A DNA stretch of 45,091 bases from Candidatus Woesebacteria bacterium (GCA_020060105.1 JAGVAV010000039.1:1-45091), one strand, 5' to 3'; shown: positions 15,601-22,950, counted from the first letter of the stretch. The notes: generated from the letters alone by a model not told the origin. Program-made: numbers and translations.

Positions 15601-18600
15601 TCGTGGTGAGGGTAGTAAGATCGTCAGAGATTGGATCATAAGCAAAGATTTGATTGGTCATCGAGCCAGAAGTTATGCCCCCGAAACAAAATATCTTGTC
15701 GCTTGTGGGATCTTTGGCGCAGCCCGACCCAATCACGTTTGGGGTTGTCGCGGCCATCGTTTTAATTGTATCCGGCGGTAAAAGATCGACTTTGCTTAAT
15801 CCCCAGACGATATTTCCAGCGGGATCTTGACTGCCAAGATAGTAGCCATCGCTTTTAGTCCACTTTGTCGTTCCGCTGTTTTTAAGGGTGATTTTTACTG
15901 AGGCGGTTGCCCCCGAGACCATGGTCGTTGGACCGTCGTAGGAAACAAAAGAAGCTTTGTCGGGGGCGGTTACGGTAATAGAGATAATCGCTTTGTTATC
16001 AAATTTCACCCCTGATTTATGGACCTGCCAGTTGAAGGCTTTGATCTCATCTGTAGCTCCGGAAAGAGAAGGAGCGGTAACGCTAATTGGAAATTCAAAG
16101 GATTGCCCAGGATTGATAGTAGAGAACTGGTGTTCACTGATGGTATTTAGAGTCGCGCTATCAGTATATCCCCCAAAACAGTAAATTTTATTGGTCGTGG
16201 AGTTCTCGGTGCAGGAAAGGCCGTCGGTTCCTGACGGCAGGGTGAGAGGCTCCGTAGTGAGAGTGTCGAGAGCCGAGTTGTAAGAAACTATTTGATTAAG
16301 GAGAGTATTGCTACTGTTAAGACCTCCGTAACAATAAATTTTGTGACTACCGGAATTTTCCTTACAGGAGGAAAGGTAAGCGGCAAAAGGCAAAGTTGCC
16401 GATTTGGTGGCTAGGGTGTCAAAGACAGGATCGTACTCATAAATTTGAGCGACTTTTCCCGTGGTGCTTGTCCCGCCAAGGCAGTATATTTTGTGGCTGG
16501 CGGAGTTTTCGGCGCATTGAGTGATTATATTGCTTGGAAAGACAGCGGTTTTGGTATTTAAGCTGTTAGCCAACGGATCATATTCAAAGATCTTGTTACT
16601 TAGGCTGGTAGCGTACCCCCCAAAACAATAAATTTTATTAGTGGCAGAATTTTCGGCGCAGGAAAGGCCCCACATTCCGGCTGGTAATGTGGTAGATTTT
16701 ATGGTTAAGCTATCGCTAGAGGGGGTGTATTCTAAGATTTGGTTAGAGTAGCCCGAAGCTGTCCACCCCCCAAAACAATAAATTTTATTTGTTGAGGAAT
16801 CCTGGGCGCAAGATAATTTATCTCTAGCGGTGGGTAGCTTTGATGATTTGGTAATGAGGGTGTCATTAACGGGGTCATATTCAGTGATTTGGTCTAAGAC
16901 ATTAGTTGAATCAGACCCTCCAAAACAATAGATTTTACCGGTGGAAGTATTTTCCACGCAAGAAAGATCGTATCTTGGCGCTGGTAACAACGCAGATTTA
17001 CTAACAAAAGTATCGCTTTCTGGTAAATTCGCTTGAGTGGCTCCCCAAACATTATCTTCAGTTAGGCCAAGATGATAATTTGTGTTTTTAGACCAGCTGG
17101 ATTTGCCGATGTTTTTCATTGTTATTTTCACACTAGCATTTGCCCCGCTAACAATTGAAGAAGGTCCTTCATAAGAGACAAAGGAGGCGAGATTATAAGT
17201 AGGATCGGCAATTCTCACGAAGCCAGAGGCAAAAACGTTTGACCCGGGGTAAGTGCTTTCATAGTTCTGGCTGTGCCAGTTAAATTGATAATATCCTTGT
17301 CTACTAAATGTAAACGGAAAAGTCAGGGTTTGGCTGGTAAGACTTGGAATGATAGCAGTCTGATGGGTACTTTCCACGACAAGACTTTGGTTAGAATATC
17401 CAGCGGCTGCACTGCAGTCAGCGAGTTCTTTTTCGGTTAGGGCTGGGTTATAGATATCTTGTCCAGGACAACTGTTAACCCGATAAAGTGACGACCAGGT
17501 GGTGTCGCTTAGATCTAGGGCATTGTTGTTATAGAGAGTAATATGAAAATCCAACTTGGCGCCTTCGGAGGAATATTCAAAGATTTGATTAAGGAGTGCG
17601 CTCCCGTCGTTTCCACCAAAACAGTAAATTTTGCTGTTAGCGGTACTTTGAGTGCAGCTAAGGTTCCATCGACTGGAAGTTAGAGGGGAAGCTTTAGTGG
17701 CGAGGGTATTGTTTACCGGGTTGTATTCGACTATTTCGTTAAGAAGGCCGGAGTTTCCCGAACCGCCGAAACAGTAAATTTTATTGGTTTGAGGGTTTTT
17801 ATTGCAGGCTAAGCCCATCCTTTCACTAGGCAGGGAATTTACTGACAAAACTGCGTTGGCGTTATCTGGGCTTGAAGGGTTGTATTCGATAATTTGGTTA
17901 AGCCTGCTACCCGCTTCATTTTTTCCGCCAAAGCAATAAATTTTACGACTATATGATTCGTCGTACCCCTCGGCGCAGGAAAGATAAGCGGTATTTCCAG
18001 GCAAGGCGGCGGTTTTGATCTTAACGGCGTTGTTATCGTCCGGAGCGGTGGGATCATACTCAATAATTTGGTTAAGCCAGCCTCCGCTGGTTATCCCTCC
18101 GAAACAGTAGATTTTGTTAGTGTCCGGGTTTCTGGCGCAGGAGTGGTAGTATCTGCCTGAGGGGAGGGTGGCGGTTTTTGTTTTGATGTTAGTTCCGGTG
18201 TCAGCGGCTGCCGGATCATACTCGATGATCTGGTTAAGCCAGCTTCCCCCGCCGTAGCCTCCAAAACAATAAATTTTAAGATTGTTAGCGGAGTCGTATC
18301 CTTCAGCGCAAGAAAGACCGAGTCTTTTGGTTGGCAACGTGGCGACCTTTTTAACGTTAATGTCTGTAGCTGGGTTGTATTCTTCAACATGATTACTTGC
18401 ACCTGAGCCATCGTTACCGCCAAAGCAATACATTTTGCCTGTTTTAGGGTTTTCCACGCATGAATGTCCTTCTCTGGATACCGAGAGAAGGGCTGATTTA
18501 ATTTTAAGATCATCTCCGGGACCCATAGAAAAACCCGTTCGATAGGCATCGGGGTCGTTTTGGTAACAGGTACCGTTGGTCTCGTAGCTAGAACAGGATC

Positions 18601-18838
18601 CGGCATAACTATTTGTTCCAGCGTATACATCAACGTCACTTCCTCCGGCTTTAAACCTCGGGAAACTATAATTAACCGGGGAGCCGGAAATACTGTAACC
18701 AGCGGCAGAGTTTGGGGCTGCTCCCCAAGGAGTGGATAAATCTATCGTGCTGGCAGACACGGTTGATGAAGCTAGGAAAGTGAAAACTACTAGCGCAACA
18801 AAAATACAAATCGCTCTTTGGGCAAAGCTTTTAATCAT
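12641..18838 (-). CDS. Giant secreted protein with four six-bladed kelch-like propellers
   Basis: A 2065-residue exported protein with a signal peptide at 1-30. It contains 24 kelch-like blades of about 50 residues, each with the core N-K-I-Y-C-F-G-G and a trailing I-x-E-Y-(D/N)-P. They fall in four blocks of six: about residues 109-424, 609-906, 1023-1319 and 1513-1832. Blocks 2 and 3 interrupt NBR1-type Ig domains: the first half (SYEGPSSIVSGANASVKITM or SYDGPTTMVSGATASVKITL) lies before each block and the second half (F-N-W-Q-V/M) after it. An SdrD-like module lies at about 1375-1500. The C-terminal domain (about 1850-2065) matches that of the 823-residue protein. Sugar binding or adhesion is likely, but the ligand is unknown. 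Confidence 0.85.
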   Translation of the reverse strand: MIKSFAQRAICIFVALVVFTFLASSTVSASTIDLSTPWGAAPNSAAGYSISGSPVNYSFPRFKAGGSDVDVYAGTNSYAGSCSSYETNGTCYQNDPDAYRTGFSMGPGDDLKIKSALLSVSREGHSCVENPKTGKMYCFGGNDGSGASNHVEEYNPATDINVKKVATLPTKRLGLSCAEGYDSANNLKIYCFGGYGGGSWLNQIIEYDPAAADTGTNIKTKTATLPSGRYYHSCARNPDTNKIYCFGGITSGGWLNQIIEYDPTAPDDNNAVKIKTAALPGNTAYLSCAEGYDESYSRKIYCFGGKNEAGSRLNQIIEYNPSSPDNANAVLSVNSLPSERMGLACNKNPQTNKIYCFGGSGNSGLLNEIVEYNPVNNTLATKASPLTSSRWNLSCTQSTANSKIYCFGGNDGSALLNQIFEYSSEGAKLDFHITLYNNNALDLSDTTWSSLYRVNSCPGQDIYNPALTEKELADCSAAAGYSNQSLVVESTHQTAIIPSLTSQTLTFPFTFSRQGYYQFNWHSQNYESTYPGSNVFASGFVRIADPTYNLASFVSYEGPSSIVSGANASVKITMKNIGKSSWSKNTNYHLGLTEDNVWGATQANLPESDTFVSKSALLPAPRYDLSCVENTSTGKIYCFGGSDSTNVLDQITEYDPVNDTLITKSSKLPTARDKLSCAQDSSTNKIYCFGGWTASGYSNQILEYTPSSDSLTIKSTTLPAGMWGLSCAENSATNKIYCFGGYATSLSNKIFEYDPLANSLNTKTAVFPSNIITQCAENSASHKIYCLGGTSTTGKVAQIYEYDPVFDTLATKSATLPFAAYLSSCKENSGSHKIYCYGGLNSSNTLLNQIVSYNSALDTLTTEPLTLPSGTDGLSCTENSTTNKIYCFGGYTDSATLNTISEHQFSTINPGQSFEFPISVTAPSLSGATDEIKAFNWQVHKSGVKFDNKAIISITVTAPDKASFVSYDGPTTMVSGATASVKITLKNSGTTKWTKSDGYYLGSQDPAGNIVWGLSKVDLLPPDTIKTMAATTPNVIGSGCAKDPTSDKIFCFGGITSGSMTNQIFAYDPISDDLTTLTTTLTEPQTALVCSESSLTNKIYCFGGNNSSYAFLNQIIEFDPSNNNLANVGTLPRGEIFSNCIESANDKIYCFQGFNGSVYNEVLVFDPSTHNIAPTGAVTPAGIYESGCANDSSTNKIYCFGGHDPSWNFTNQIFEYDPAGNTVNPKTATLPASLSNLACAENSAKHTIYCFGGYDGTNNVNQVFEYDPKQDLVFSKTAILPTSEIFAKCVNLPSADKIYCLEGYSNTEGAQNEIVEYVDGSVLPNQTYSFNFGITAPTLTDTNDKDYSFNWQMYGPKGWFDQKITLTIKVVPVTVTITGKVWIDSVVKNRLKDVGEPCYNGVITFSLNGDYSNFASDTDCLNTYSVTTKVLPPDNVSLSYILPTAYRSIGWYNVNDPTETGASIPYTSSVSTAGGTPITKEINFGLRSEMGWFQINGGDLYANYVRSPILPNTVMPYDIRDSACAKDPLSSNIYCFGGYREKEDGSKEAYDGIVEFNPNTLAVKTKNAKLPRAKYAATCTGYGADINKIYCFGGVQTSSTGTGWSVIEYDPRANDTSAEAVRNDGSLTSIFKSYASCVDARDASDNWKIYCFGEGANFDQIIEYDPHTLVPMSTDPNVYYTYKTSFSTKRLGLSCAPDRSTNVIYCFGGIDGTASHSTKITAYNPATNLATDLSATLTSGRHYLSCAADSSTNFIYCFGGTTQTGMTNEIFEYNPATNNRTVMTATTLVNMSGLSCTEGITGSTHSIFCFGGDSGGSAFTDWVQQYYPPPIDRMYDRTFKTPAVFNLDPDRSVVSGQTVDLGADESTKIKVTSYENASVLPPNVNYDYFYKLAGSPTTSNLDPTNPPTISGIYYYDATSLPDQTVTLRVPPETGSVTTWTVPNDTIVTVLIKGNLKIASNIEVPVGSKSSVEIIASGNIFLNGDVAKVEGFYFTDGEFRTGYDGSATQLLAAGSFSALGGFSLDRDLDTNNANTPAEQFSFRPDLLFHPSDSVKKSFYSWTENLP
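13340..18510 (-). repeat. Tandem kelch-blade DNA repeats (24 copies)
   Basis: The part of each blade coding N-K-I-Y-C-F-G-G recurs as near-identical DNA on the plus strand, e.g. CCAAAACAATAAATTTTATT at about 15238, 16620 and 16769, and close variants near 17929 and 18260. Copies are spaced roughly 135-170 bases within each of the four blocks. The similarity is highest in block 2 (about 16120-17010), which suggests recent expansion there. This is a protein repeat, not a CRISPR or intergenic element. Confidence 0.8.
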
Positions 18839-18844
18839 AACTTT

Positions 18845-19489
18845 TTAGTTAAAGTCCCCTCGATTTAATCGGACTAGTTCCCCACCTAAGGGTACACTCA
18901 TAACGGTATCATTTCTAGTTAGGACAAAAACTAGAGAGGAATTTTGATAAAGAGGCATTGGTTCCCCCTCAGTGTTCCCAATTGTCTCGCCTCTTTTAAC
19001 GGTTTTATTTTCCGGGAGAGGTCCGACAAAATAATATGCCGCTCGGAGAAGCTTATCCTTATTAGTGAGAAGAACCATAGTTATGTCTTGTGTTTGGGTA
19101 TCCTTTGAGGATTTGGCGATTTTAATTTGACGGGAAGACACCTCACCATCGAAAGCGGCAATGAGAGGACTACCTTTTTCTATTTTCGCCCCGAAGCCTA
19201 TATAGCTTGAATCAACGCTGATATCCGTGCCGTTTTGGCAAAAGGAAGGGAGGCTGGGACAAGCAAAAGGGCCTTTTTGTTCCTCTGATGGAAGAGGAAA
19301 GGAAGCGGCTTGCAGCTCAACGAAATTTTCTTTCAATATTCTTGGTTGGGAGAGGATAAAGAATGCGGCGCTTAAAGTCAGAACAAGTGAAGTTGTCAGA
19401 ACAATCCAACGGACCAGGTTATCTTGGGCCAGGTCCTTGAGGACTTGAGTTCTCCAATTAGCTTGAATAGTTTGAGATTGATTCCTCAT
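18845..19489 (-). CDS. Membrane-anchored protein with degenerate M23-like domain
   Basis: A 214-residue protein with an N-terminal cytoplasmic segment, a hydrophobic helix at about 29-50 (IVLTTSLVLTLSAAFFILS) and an exported beta-rich domain (75-214). Segments such as F-G-A-K-I-E-K-G-S-P-L-I-A-A-F-D-G-E-V and T-V-K-R-G-E-T-I-G-N-T-E-G resemble the barrel-sandwich core of M23 peptidases, with the typical P-x-x-A-x-x-D-G-x-V turn. The H-x-H zinc motif of active M23 enzymes is missing, so it is probably a non-catalytic peptidoglycan- or partner-binding domain. It is the first gene of the surface cluster and ends 6 bases before the 2065-residue protein. Confidence 0.6.
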   Translation of the reverse strand: MRNQSQTIQANWRTQVLKDLAQDNLVRWIVLTTSLVLTLSAAFFILSQPRILKENFVELQAASFPLPSEEQKGPFACPSLPSFCQNGTDISVDSSYIGFGAKIEKGSPLIAAFDGEVSSRQIKIAKSSKDTQTQDITMVLLTNKDKLLRAAYYFVGPLPENKTVKRGETIGNTEGEPMPLYQNSSLVFVLTRNDTVMSVPLGGELVRLNRGDFN

Positions 19490-19539
19490 ACAAACAGTAC
19501 TGCACCGGAAACGTTGCTTAAGTTCTCGTTAATGATTAA

Positions 19540-19569
19540 ATCTTAACAACTTTTCCCTAAAGCTGTCAA
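19540..19569 (-). promoter_or_regulatory. Promoter of the surface-protein cluster
   Basis: On the minus strand TTGACA (19564-19569) and TAAGAT (19540-19545) are 18 bases apart, with a TGT extension before the -10 box. The transcript would start near 19533 and carry a leader of about 44 bases ahead of the 214-residue gene, and it could extend through the giant gene. Confidence 0.6.
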
Positions 19570-19583
19570 GCTAAAGTTTAGCT
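19569..19583. promoter_or_regulatory. Palindrome between two divergent promoters
   Basis: AGCTAAA-G-TTTAGCT is a perfect 7-base inverted repeat with one central base. It abuts the -35 box of the minus-strand surface cluster and lies 10 bases before the -35 box of the plus-strand carboxypeptidase. The position suits an operator shared by both units. The regulator is unknown. Confidence 0.45.
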
Positions 19584-19593
19584 CAAGTCAACC

Positions 19594-19623
19594 TTGACCG
19601 AACAAATAAGGTCTTGGTAAAAT
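19594..19623 (+). promoter_or_regulatory. Promoter of second carboxypeptidase, leaderless
   Basis: TTGACC (19594-19599), an 18-base spacer and TAAAAT (19618-19623). Only 6 bases separate the -10 box from the ATG at 19630, so transcription should start at the A of the start codon. No ribosome site is present. Confidence 0.65.
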
Positions 19624-19629
19624 TAGTAA

Positions 19630-20613
19630 ATGCCAGTTAAGAAATCTCCCCGTCCCCAAAAATATTTTGTTTATGGTGCGTTGATTTTAATTGTTATCTT
19701 ACTCATTGGCCTTAAGGTAATTTTTTCGGATTCCTCTAAGACTGCGAGTGTGAAGATATTGGGGGTTGGAAAAAACTCCTTTTCCGGTGAGGAGAAGCCT
19801 ACCCAGACCCTCCCTTTTGGGGGGTTGGATATAGGCAGCCTGAAGAGGATTGATGAGGCTGCTCCTCTTATCAGCGCAAAATCGGCTATAGCTTTGGATC
19901 TGACGGGGGAAAATTTGCTTTATCAGAAATCTGCGCAGATGAAAGTACCGGTGGCGAGCTTAGTTAAAATAATGACTGCGGTTGTGGCTTTGGAGAACCG
20001 GGATTTGAAAGAGTTACTGACGGTAAGCAAAGAGGCTTCAAGCATGGAGCCAGACAGTATGGGGCTTTACCCCGGTGAGAAATTAACCTTGGAGCAGCTT
20101 CTCTACGGGCTTCTTCTGGTTTCTGGCAACGATGCGGCGGAAGTTATTGCGGAGGGGGTAAAAGGAGACAGGCAGGAATTTTTGTCTTTGATGAATAAAA
20201 AGGCTAAAGAACTAGGGATGAACGACACTTATTATGTCAATCCTTCCGGGTTGCAAGGCGACGGGGATCATTACTCAACTGCTCAGGATCAGCTGATTTT
20301 AACCTTACACGCTTTAAGAAATGAGGTCTTTCGAAAGATTGTGGCGACTAGGGAATACCGAATTCCCACGGTTTATACCGAAGAAGAAAACCATAAAAAC
20401 TTTTGGCTTCCGAATACCTCTCCTTTAGTTGACTACCCAGGGTTTCTGGGGGTAAAGCCAGGCTACACTCCTGAAGCGGGAAGGTGTTTGATTACCTTAG
20501 TTGAGAAAGATCGGAATCAGATTTTGGTGATTGTTTTAGGGAGTGACGATCGTAAGGGAGACACGGAGGCGTTGCTTGATTACAGTTTCAAGATTCTAGG
20601 GTTAGGCAGTTAG
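19630..20613 (+). CDS. D-alanyl-D-alanine carboxypeptidase, S11 family
   Basis: A 327-residue membrane-anchored enzyme that removes the terminal D-Ala from peptidoglycan stem peptides. An uncleaved hydrophobic anchor lies at residues 12-31. The active-site motifs are S110-L-V-K113, S165-G-N167 and K-P-G in GVKPGYTPEAG, where most relatives have KTG. It lacks the C-terminal beta domain of PBP5-type enzymes and so is a minimal catalytic form. The paralogue at 8275-9585 shares the same K-P-G change. The promoter implies a leaderless transcript. The stop codon overlaps that of the convergent gene by 4 bases. Confidence 0.92.
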   Translation: MPVKKSPRPQKYFVYGALILIVILLIGLKVIFSDSSKTASVKILGVGKNSFSGEEKPTQTLPFGGLDIGSLKRIDEAAPLISAKSAIALDLTGENLLYQKSAQMKVPVASLVKIMTAVVALENRDLKELLTVSKEASSMEPDSMGLYPGEKLTLEQLLYGLLLVSGNDAAEVIAEGVKGDRQEFLSLMNKKAKELGMNDTYYVNPSGLQGDGDHYSTAQDQLILTLHALRNEVFRKIVATREYRIPTVYTEEENHKNFWLPNTSPLVDYPGFLGVKPGYTPEAGRCLITLVEKDRNQILVIVLGSDDRKGDTEALLDYSFKILGLGS

Positions 20614-22211
20614 ATTCCTCTCTTTTCAACTCTCCAACTTTCAATACTATTAAACCTATCCGCGGGAACCGTAAAGTCAACTAATTCAAATCCTTTGACC
20701 TTGGACGAAAGAATGTAATTAAAAGAAGGAAGGTATAAAAAAATTACCGGTACTTCCTCTAAAAAATATTTTTGAAAATCACTGTACTTTTCTTTTCGGC
20801 TGCTCAAATCAAGAGTTTTCCTTGCGTCTTCCAAAGCTTTATCAATTTTTGGCACGCTGAGGGCGGTAATATTGGCGTTATCCGTTTGGGTCGAGTGCCA
20901 AAGGACGTATTGGTCGGGATCCGGGTTAATTTCTTGCGAAGTAATCAAGACTTCAAATTGCCGACGGGAAACAATTTGCTCCTTTAGATCGGAAGTGTTA
21001 AAAATTCTTTGTTCTGTTTTGATTCCGAGGCTTTCCCAAGCGGCAGCTACTTCTTTGGCGATTTCCGGATAAGGAGAAATTCCTACGGTTGAAATAGAAA
21101 GGGTAAATTCTTTATCGCCTTTTTTGCGGGTATTTCCCTCTAATTTCCAGCCGGCTTTTTCGAGTAATTCTTTTGACTTTTCCAGGTTGTAGGTGTACTT
21201 TTTGTGCTCTTCTGTTTTAGCCCAGGAGAGAGACGAGACGGGAGAATAAATGGGTTGGCCTTCTCCTTCAATAGCTTCGTTAATTATCTTTTCAGTTGGG
21301 GTCGCGTAAGCCAGGGCTTGACGAACGACTCTTTCGGAAACGGGGCCGTCCTTAGTGTTTAAGAATATTCCGACAAACCTTCGGTGAGTTGGCCCAGAAT
21401 AAACCTGAAAGTTTGGCCAGTTCTCAAAAATTTTCTTTTCCTCGTGATCGACCCCGCCTAAACCGTGAATCTCGCCAAGCTTAAGAGCCTGAATGGCCAT
21501 TTGATAAGATGGGTAGTATTTGAAGACCACGTCGAGTTTATCATTACTAAGAGTGAGGTGCGTCTTAGAGGTTTCTTTAACTCTGAAAGGCCCAGTTCCT
21601 ACCGGTTTGAAATTGTTAAGAGGAATATGTTTTGGGATGATGCCTAAGGCGACAGTGGTTGGAAACGGAGCAAAAGGCTCCTTTAGTTTAAACTTAACCG
21701 TATATTCATCTACTTTGGTTATTTCAATGTCTTTAAAGATATCCTGATAGCTTCCCTGAATTGAAGGGTTTTGGGTTAGCTTGACAGTATGAATCACGTC
21801 ATCAGCACTAAACTTTTTTCCATCGTGCCAATAAACATCTTGGCGAAGATAAAAAGTGTACTCCTTACTATCTTCGACGGTATACTTTTCGGCTAAGTCA
21901 GGAACTGGTTCCCCCTTTGAGTTTACCTTAACCAAGCTGCGGTAGACTAAACGATTTATGTCCTTTTCAATATCTGTTTTTTCGAAAAGCGGATTTAAGA
22001 CGCCCGGGCTGCCGACAATTCCCTCATAATAGTACTGATGGGTATGAGCCCTTTCCAGTTTAGCTAGAGCGGGCAGAAAAAGATTGGGGTAGCTGTACTG
22101 AAGAGAAAGCCAAAGAAGGTAGATAAGAGGGAAAATCAAGATGATGAGTCGGTAATGGCGTTTAATAAGACTTAAGATATACCAATAATAAAAGCGAAAC
22201 TTTTTACTCAT
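20610..22211 (-). CDS. Oligopeptide-binding-like protein (SBP family 5), membrane-anchored
   Basis: A 533-residue protein with one N-terminal membrane helix (about 20-38, LIILIFPLIYLLWLSLQYSY) and a full family-5 solute-binding domain. Visible landmarks are G-x-x-x-x-L-N-P-L-F near the start, L-A-E-K-Y-T-V-E-D-S-K-E-Y-T-F-Y-L-R and D-V-Y-W-H-D-G-K-K-F-S-A-D-D-V (the conserved W-H-D-G-x-x-x-x-A-D-D-V box), and L-K-E-P-F-A-P-F. The anchor has no lipobox Cys, unlike typical OppA. No ABC permease or ATPase genes are nearby. It begins 4 bases after secG. It may bind peptides for a distant permease or act as a receptor or chaperone. Confidence 0.85.
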   Translation of the reverse strand: MSKKFRFYYWYILSLIKRHYRLIILIFPLIYLLWLSLQYSYPNLFLPALAKLERAHTHQYYYEGIVGSPGVLNPLFEKTDIEKDINRLVYRSLVKVNSKGEPVPDLAEKYTVEDSKEYTFYLRQDVYWHDGKKFSADDVIHTVKLTQNPSIQGSYQDIFKDIEITKVDEYTVKFKLKEPFAPFPTTVALGIIPKHIPLNNFKPVGTGPFRVKETSKTHLTLSNDKLDVVFKYYPSYQMAIQALKLGEIHGLGGVDHEEKKIFENWPNFQVYSGPTHRRFVGIFLNTKDGPVSERVVRQALAYATPTEKIINEAIEGEGQPIYSPVSSLSWAKTEEHKKYTYNLEKSKELLEKAGWKLEGNTRKKGDKEFTLSISTVGISPYPEIAKEVAAAWESLGIKTEQRIFNTSDLKEQIVSRRQFEVLITSQEINPDPDQYVLWHSTQTDNANITALSVPKIDKALEDARKTLDLSSRKEKYSDFQKYFLEEVPVIFLYLPSFNYILSSKVKGFELVDFTVPADRFNSIESWRVEKRGI

Positions 22212-22215
22212 TATT

Positions 22216-22437
22216 TTAGCCGGAAATGACTACTAAAGCCAGGGCGATTGCCATAAAGAGAAAGGCGCAGGTGATGGTTGAGAAAAAGAGGATTTTTTCT
22301 ACTCCACGGCGCGACCGATACACTGCTCCCTCACCGCCAAAAGTAGACGATAAACCTACCCCTTTGGCTTGAAGGAGAATGAAAACGACAAGAAGGCAGG
22401 CAACGATAATTTGGGATATAGTTAAAACTTCTTTCAT
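22216..22437 (-). CDS. secG: SecG, preprotein translocase subunit
   Basis: A 73-residue protein with two hydrophobic helices (about 4-22 and 52-71) joined by the conserved loop LLQAKGVGLSSTFGGEGAVY. SecG assists the SecYEG channel in export. I chose the ATG at 22437 because it gives the normal N-terminus MKEVLTISQIIVACLLV; the upstream in-frame ATG would add ten residues inside the promoter. It is the first gene of a two-gene unit with the oligopeptide-binding-like protein. Confidence 0.92.
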   Translation of the reverse strand: MKEVLTISQIIVACLLVVFILLQAKGVGLSSTFGGEGAVYRSRRGVEKILFFSTITCAFLFMAIALALVVISG

Positions 22438-22447
22438 GAACCTAATT

Positions 22448-22477
22448 ATTTTAGCACAAAGTCTCAAATTTTGGCAA
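22448..22477 (-). promoter_or_regulatory. Promoter of secG
   Basis: Minus-strand TTGCCA (22472-22477), 18 bases, then TAAAAT (22448-22453) with a TGC extension. The start codon is 10 bases beyond the -10 box, so the leader would be about 3 bases long and cannot carry a ribosome site. Confidence 0.6.
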
Positions 22478-22488
22478 GTGAGTGTAAA

Positions 22489-22890
22489 TTAATGGACAAG
22501 CCAATGAAGAAAGGAGGAAACAAAACCAATCGTCAATGAAGAGACAACGGCTGACCATAAAACATTTAGATATATAGCTGGGATGACAAAACCTTGGTAA
22601 CTGAAACCTTCAAACTGGAAGGCAATGGTATTAAAATCCGGCACAAATCGGGTGACCAAGTAAAGAATGACTAGATTGACAACCCAGCTAAAAAGACCTA
22701 AAGTCAGGAAGTTAATAGGAAGCATTAAAACGTTGATAATCGGCCGGATAAATAAAGCTAGCAGACCAAAGGCTACGGAGGCTTGGAGAAGTACGGTAAG
22801 ATCGCCTCTATAGCTTAAACCGGGAAAGAAATAAGCCACTAAGGCAAAAGAAACGGCGTAAAAGACGAAAGACCGGAGCAATCCCTTCAT
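22489..22890 (-). CDS. Holin superfamily IV-type membrane protein
   Basis: A 133-residue protein with four hydrophobic helices (about 6-22, 32-50, 57-80 and 102-128). The motif R-P-I-I-N-V-L-M-L-P-I-N-F-L-T-L-G-L-F is the hallmark of the small four-helix family named for mycobacteriophage holins (PF04020 type). Most bacterial members are chromosomal and not linked to lysis; there are no phage genes here. Function is unknown. A TTTACA-17-TAACTT promoter lies 7 bases from the ATG, so its mRNA is probably leaderless too. Confidence 0.85.
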   Translation of the reverse strand: MKGLLRSFVFYAVSFALVAYFFPGLSYRGDLTVLLQASVAFGLLALFIRPIINVLMLPINFLTLGLFSWVVNLVILYLVTRFVPDFNTIAFQFEGFSYQGFVIPAIYLNVLWSAVVSSLTIGFVSSFLHWLVH

Positions 22891-22897
22891 GTCTCAT

Positions 22898-22926
22898 AAG
22901 TTAGCATACGAAAGTTTGATTGTAAA
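22898..22926 (-). promoter_or_regulatory. Promoter of the holin-family gene
   Basis: Minus-strand TTTACA (22921-22926), 17 bases, TAACTT (22898-22903) with a TGC extension, then 7 bases to the start codon. This again predicts a transcript that starts at or within one base of the ATG. Confidence 0.5.
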
Positions 22927-22950
22927 GGTGTCATAGATAGTCTTAACCTT

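Noticed and set aside
13340-18510. Regular repeats resembling a CRISPR array
   Set aside because: The repeats are coding, vary in sequence, have spacing of 135-170 bases, and translate to kelch-like blades. No cas genes are near.
14821-18639. Long alternative frames (e.g. 14821-15486 and 18091-18639, minus strand) within the giant gene
   Set aside because: They arise from the repeated blade DNA read out of frame; they lack start signals, and the 2065-codon frame is intact with domain matches throughout.
22489-22890. Prophage lysis gene
   Set aside because: The holin-type name reflects the family only; no endolysin, integrase or structural phage gene is nearby.
22891-22950. Frameshifted remainder of uvrC
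   Set aside because: The 60 bases after the stop hold no helix-hairpin-helix codons in any frame and contain the promoter of the next gene.
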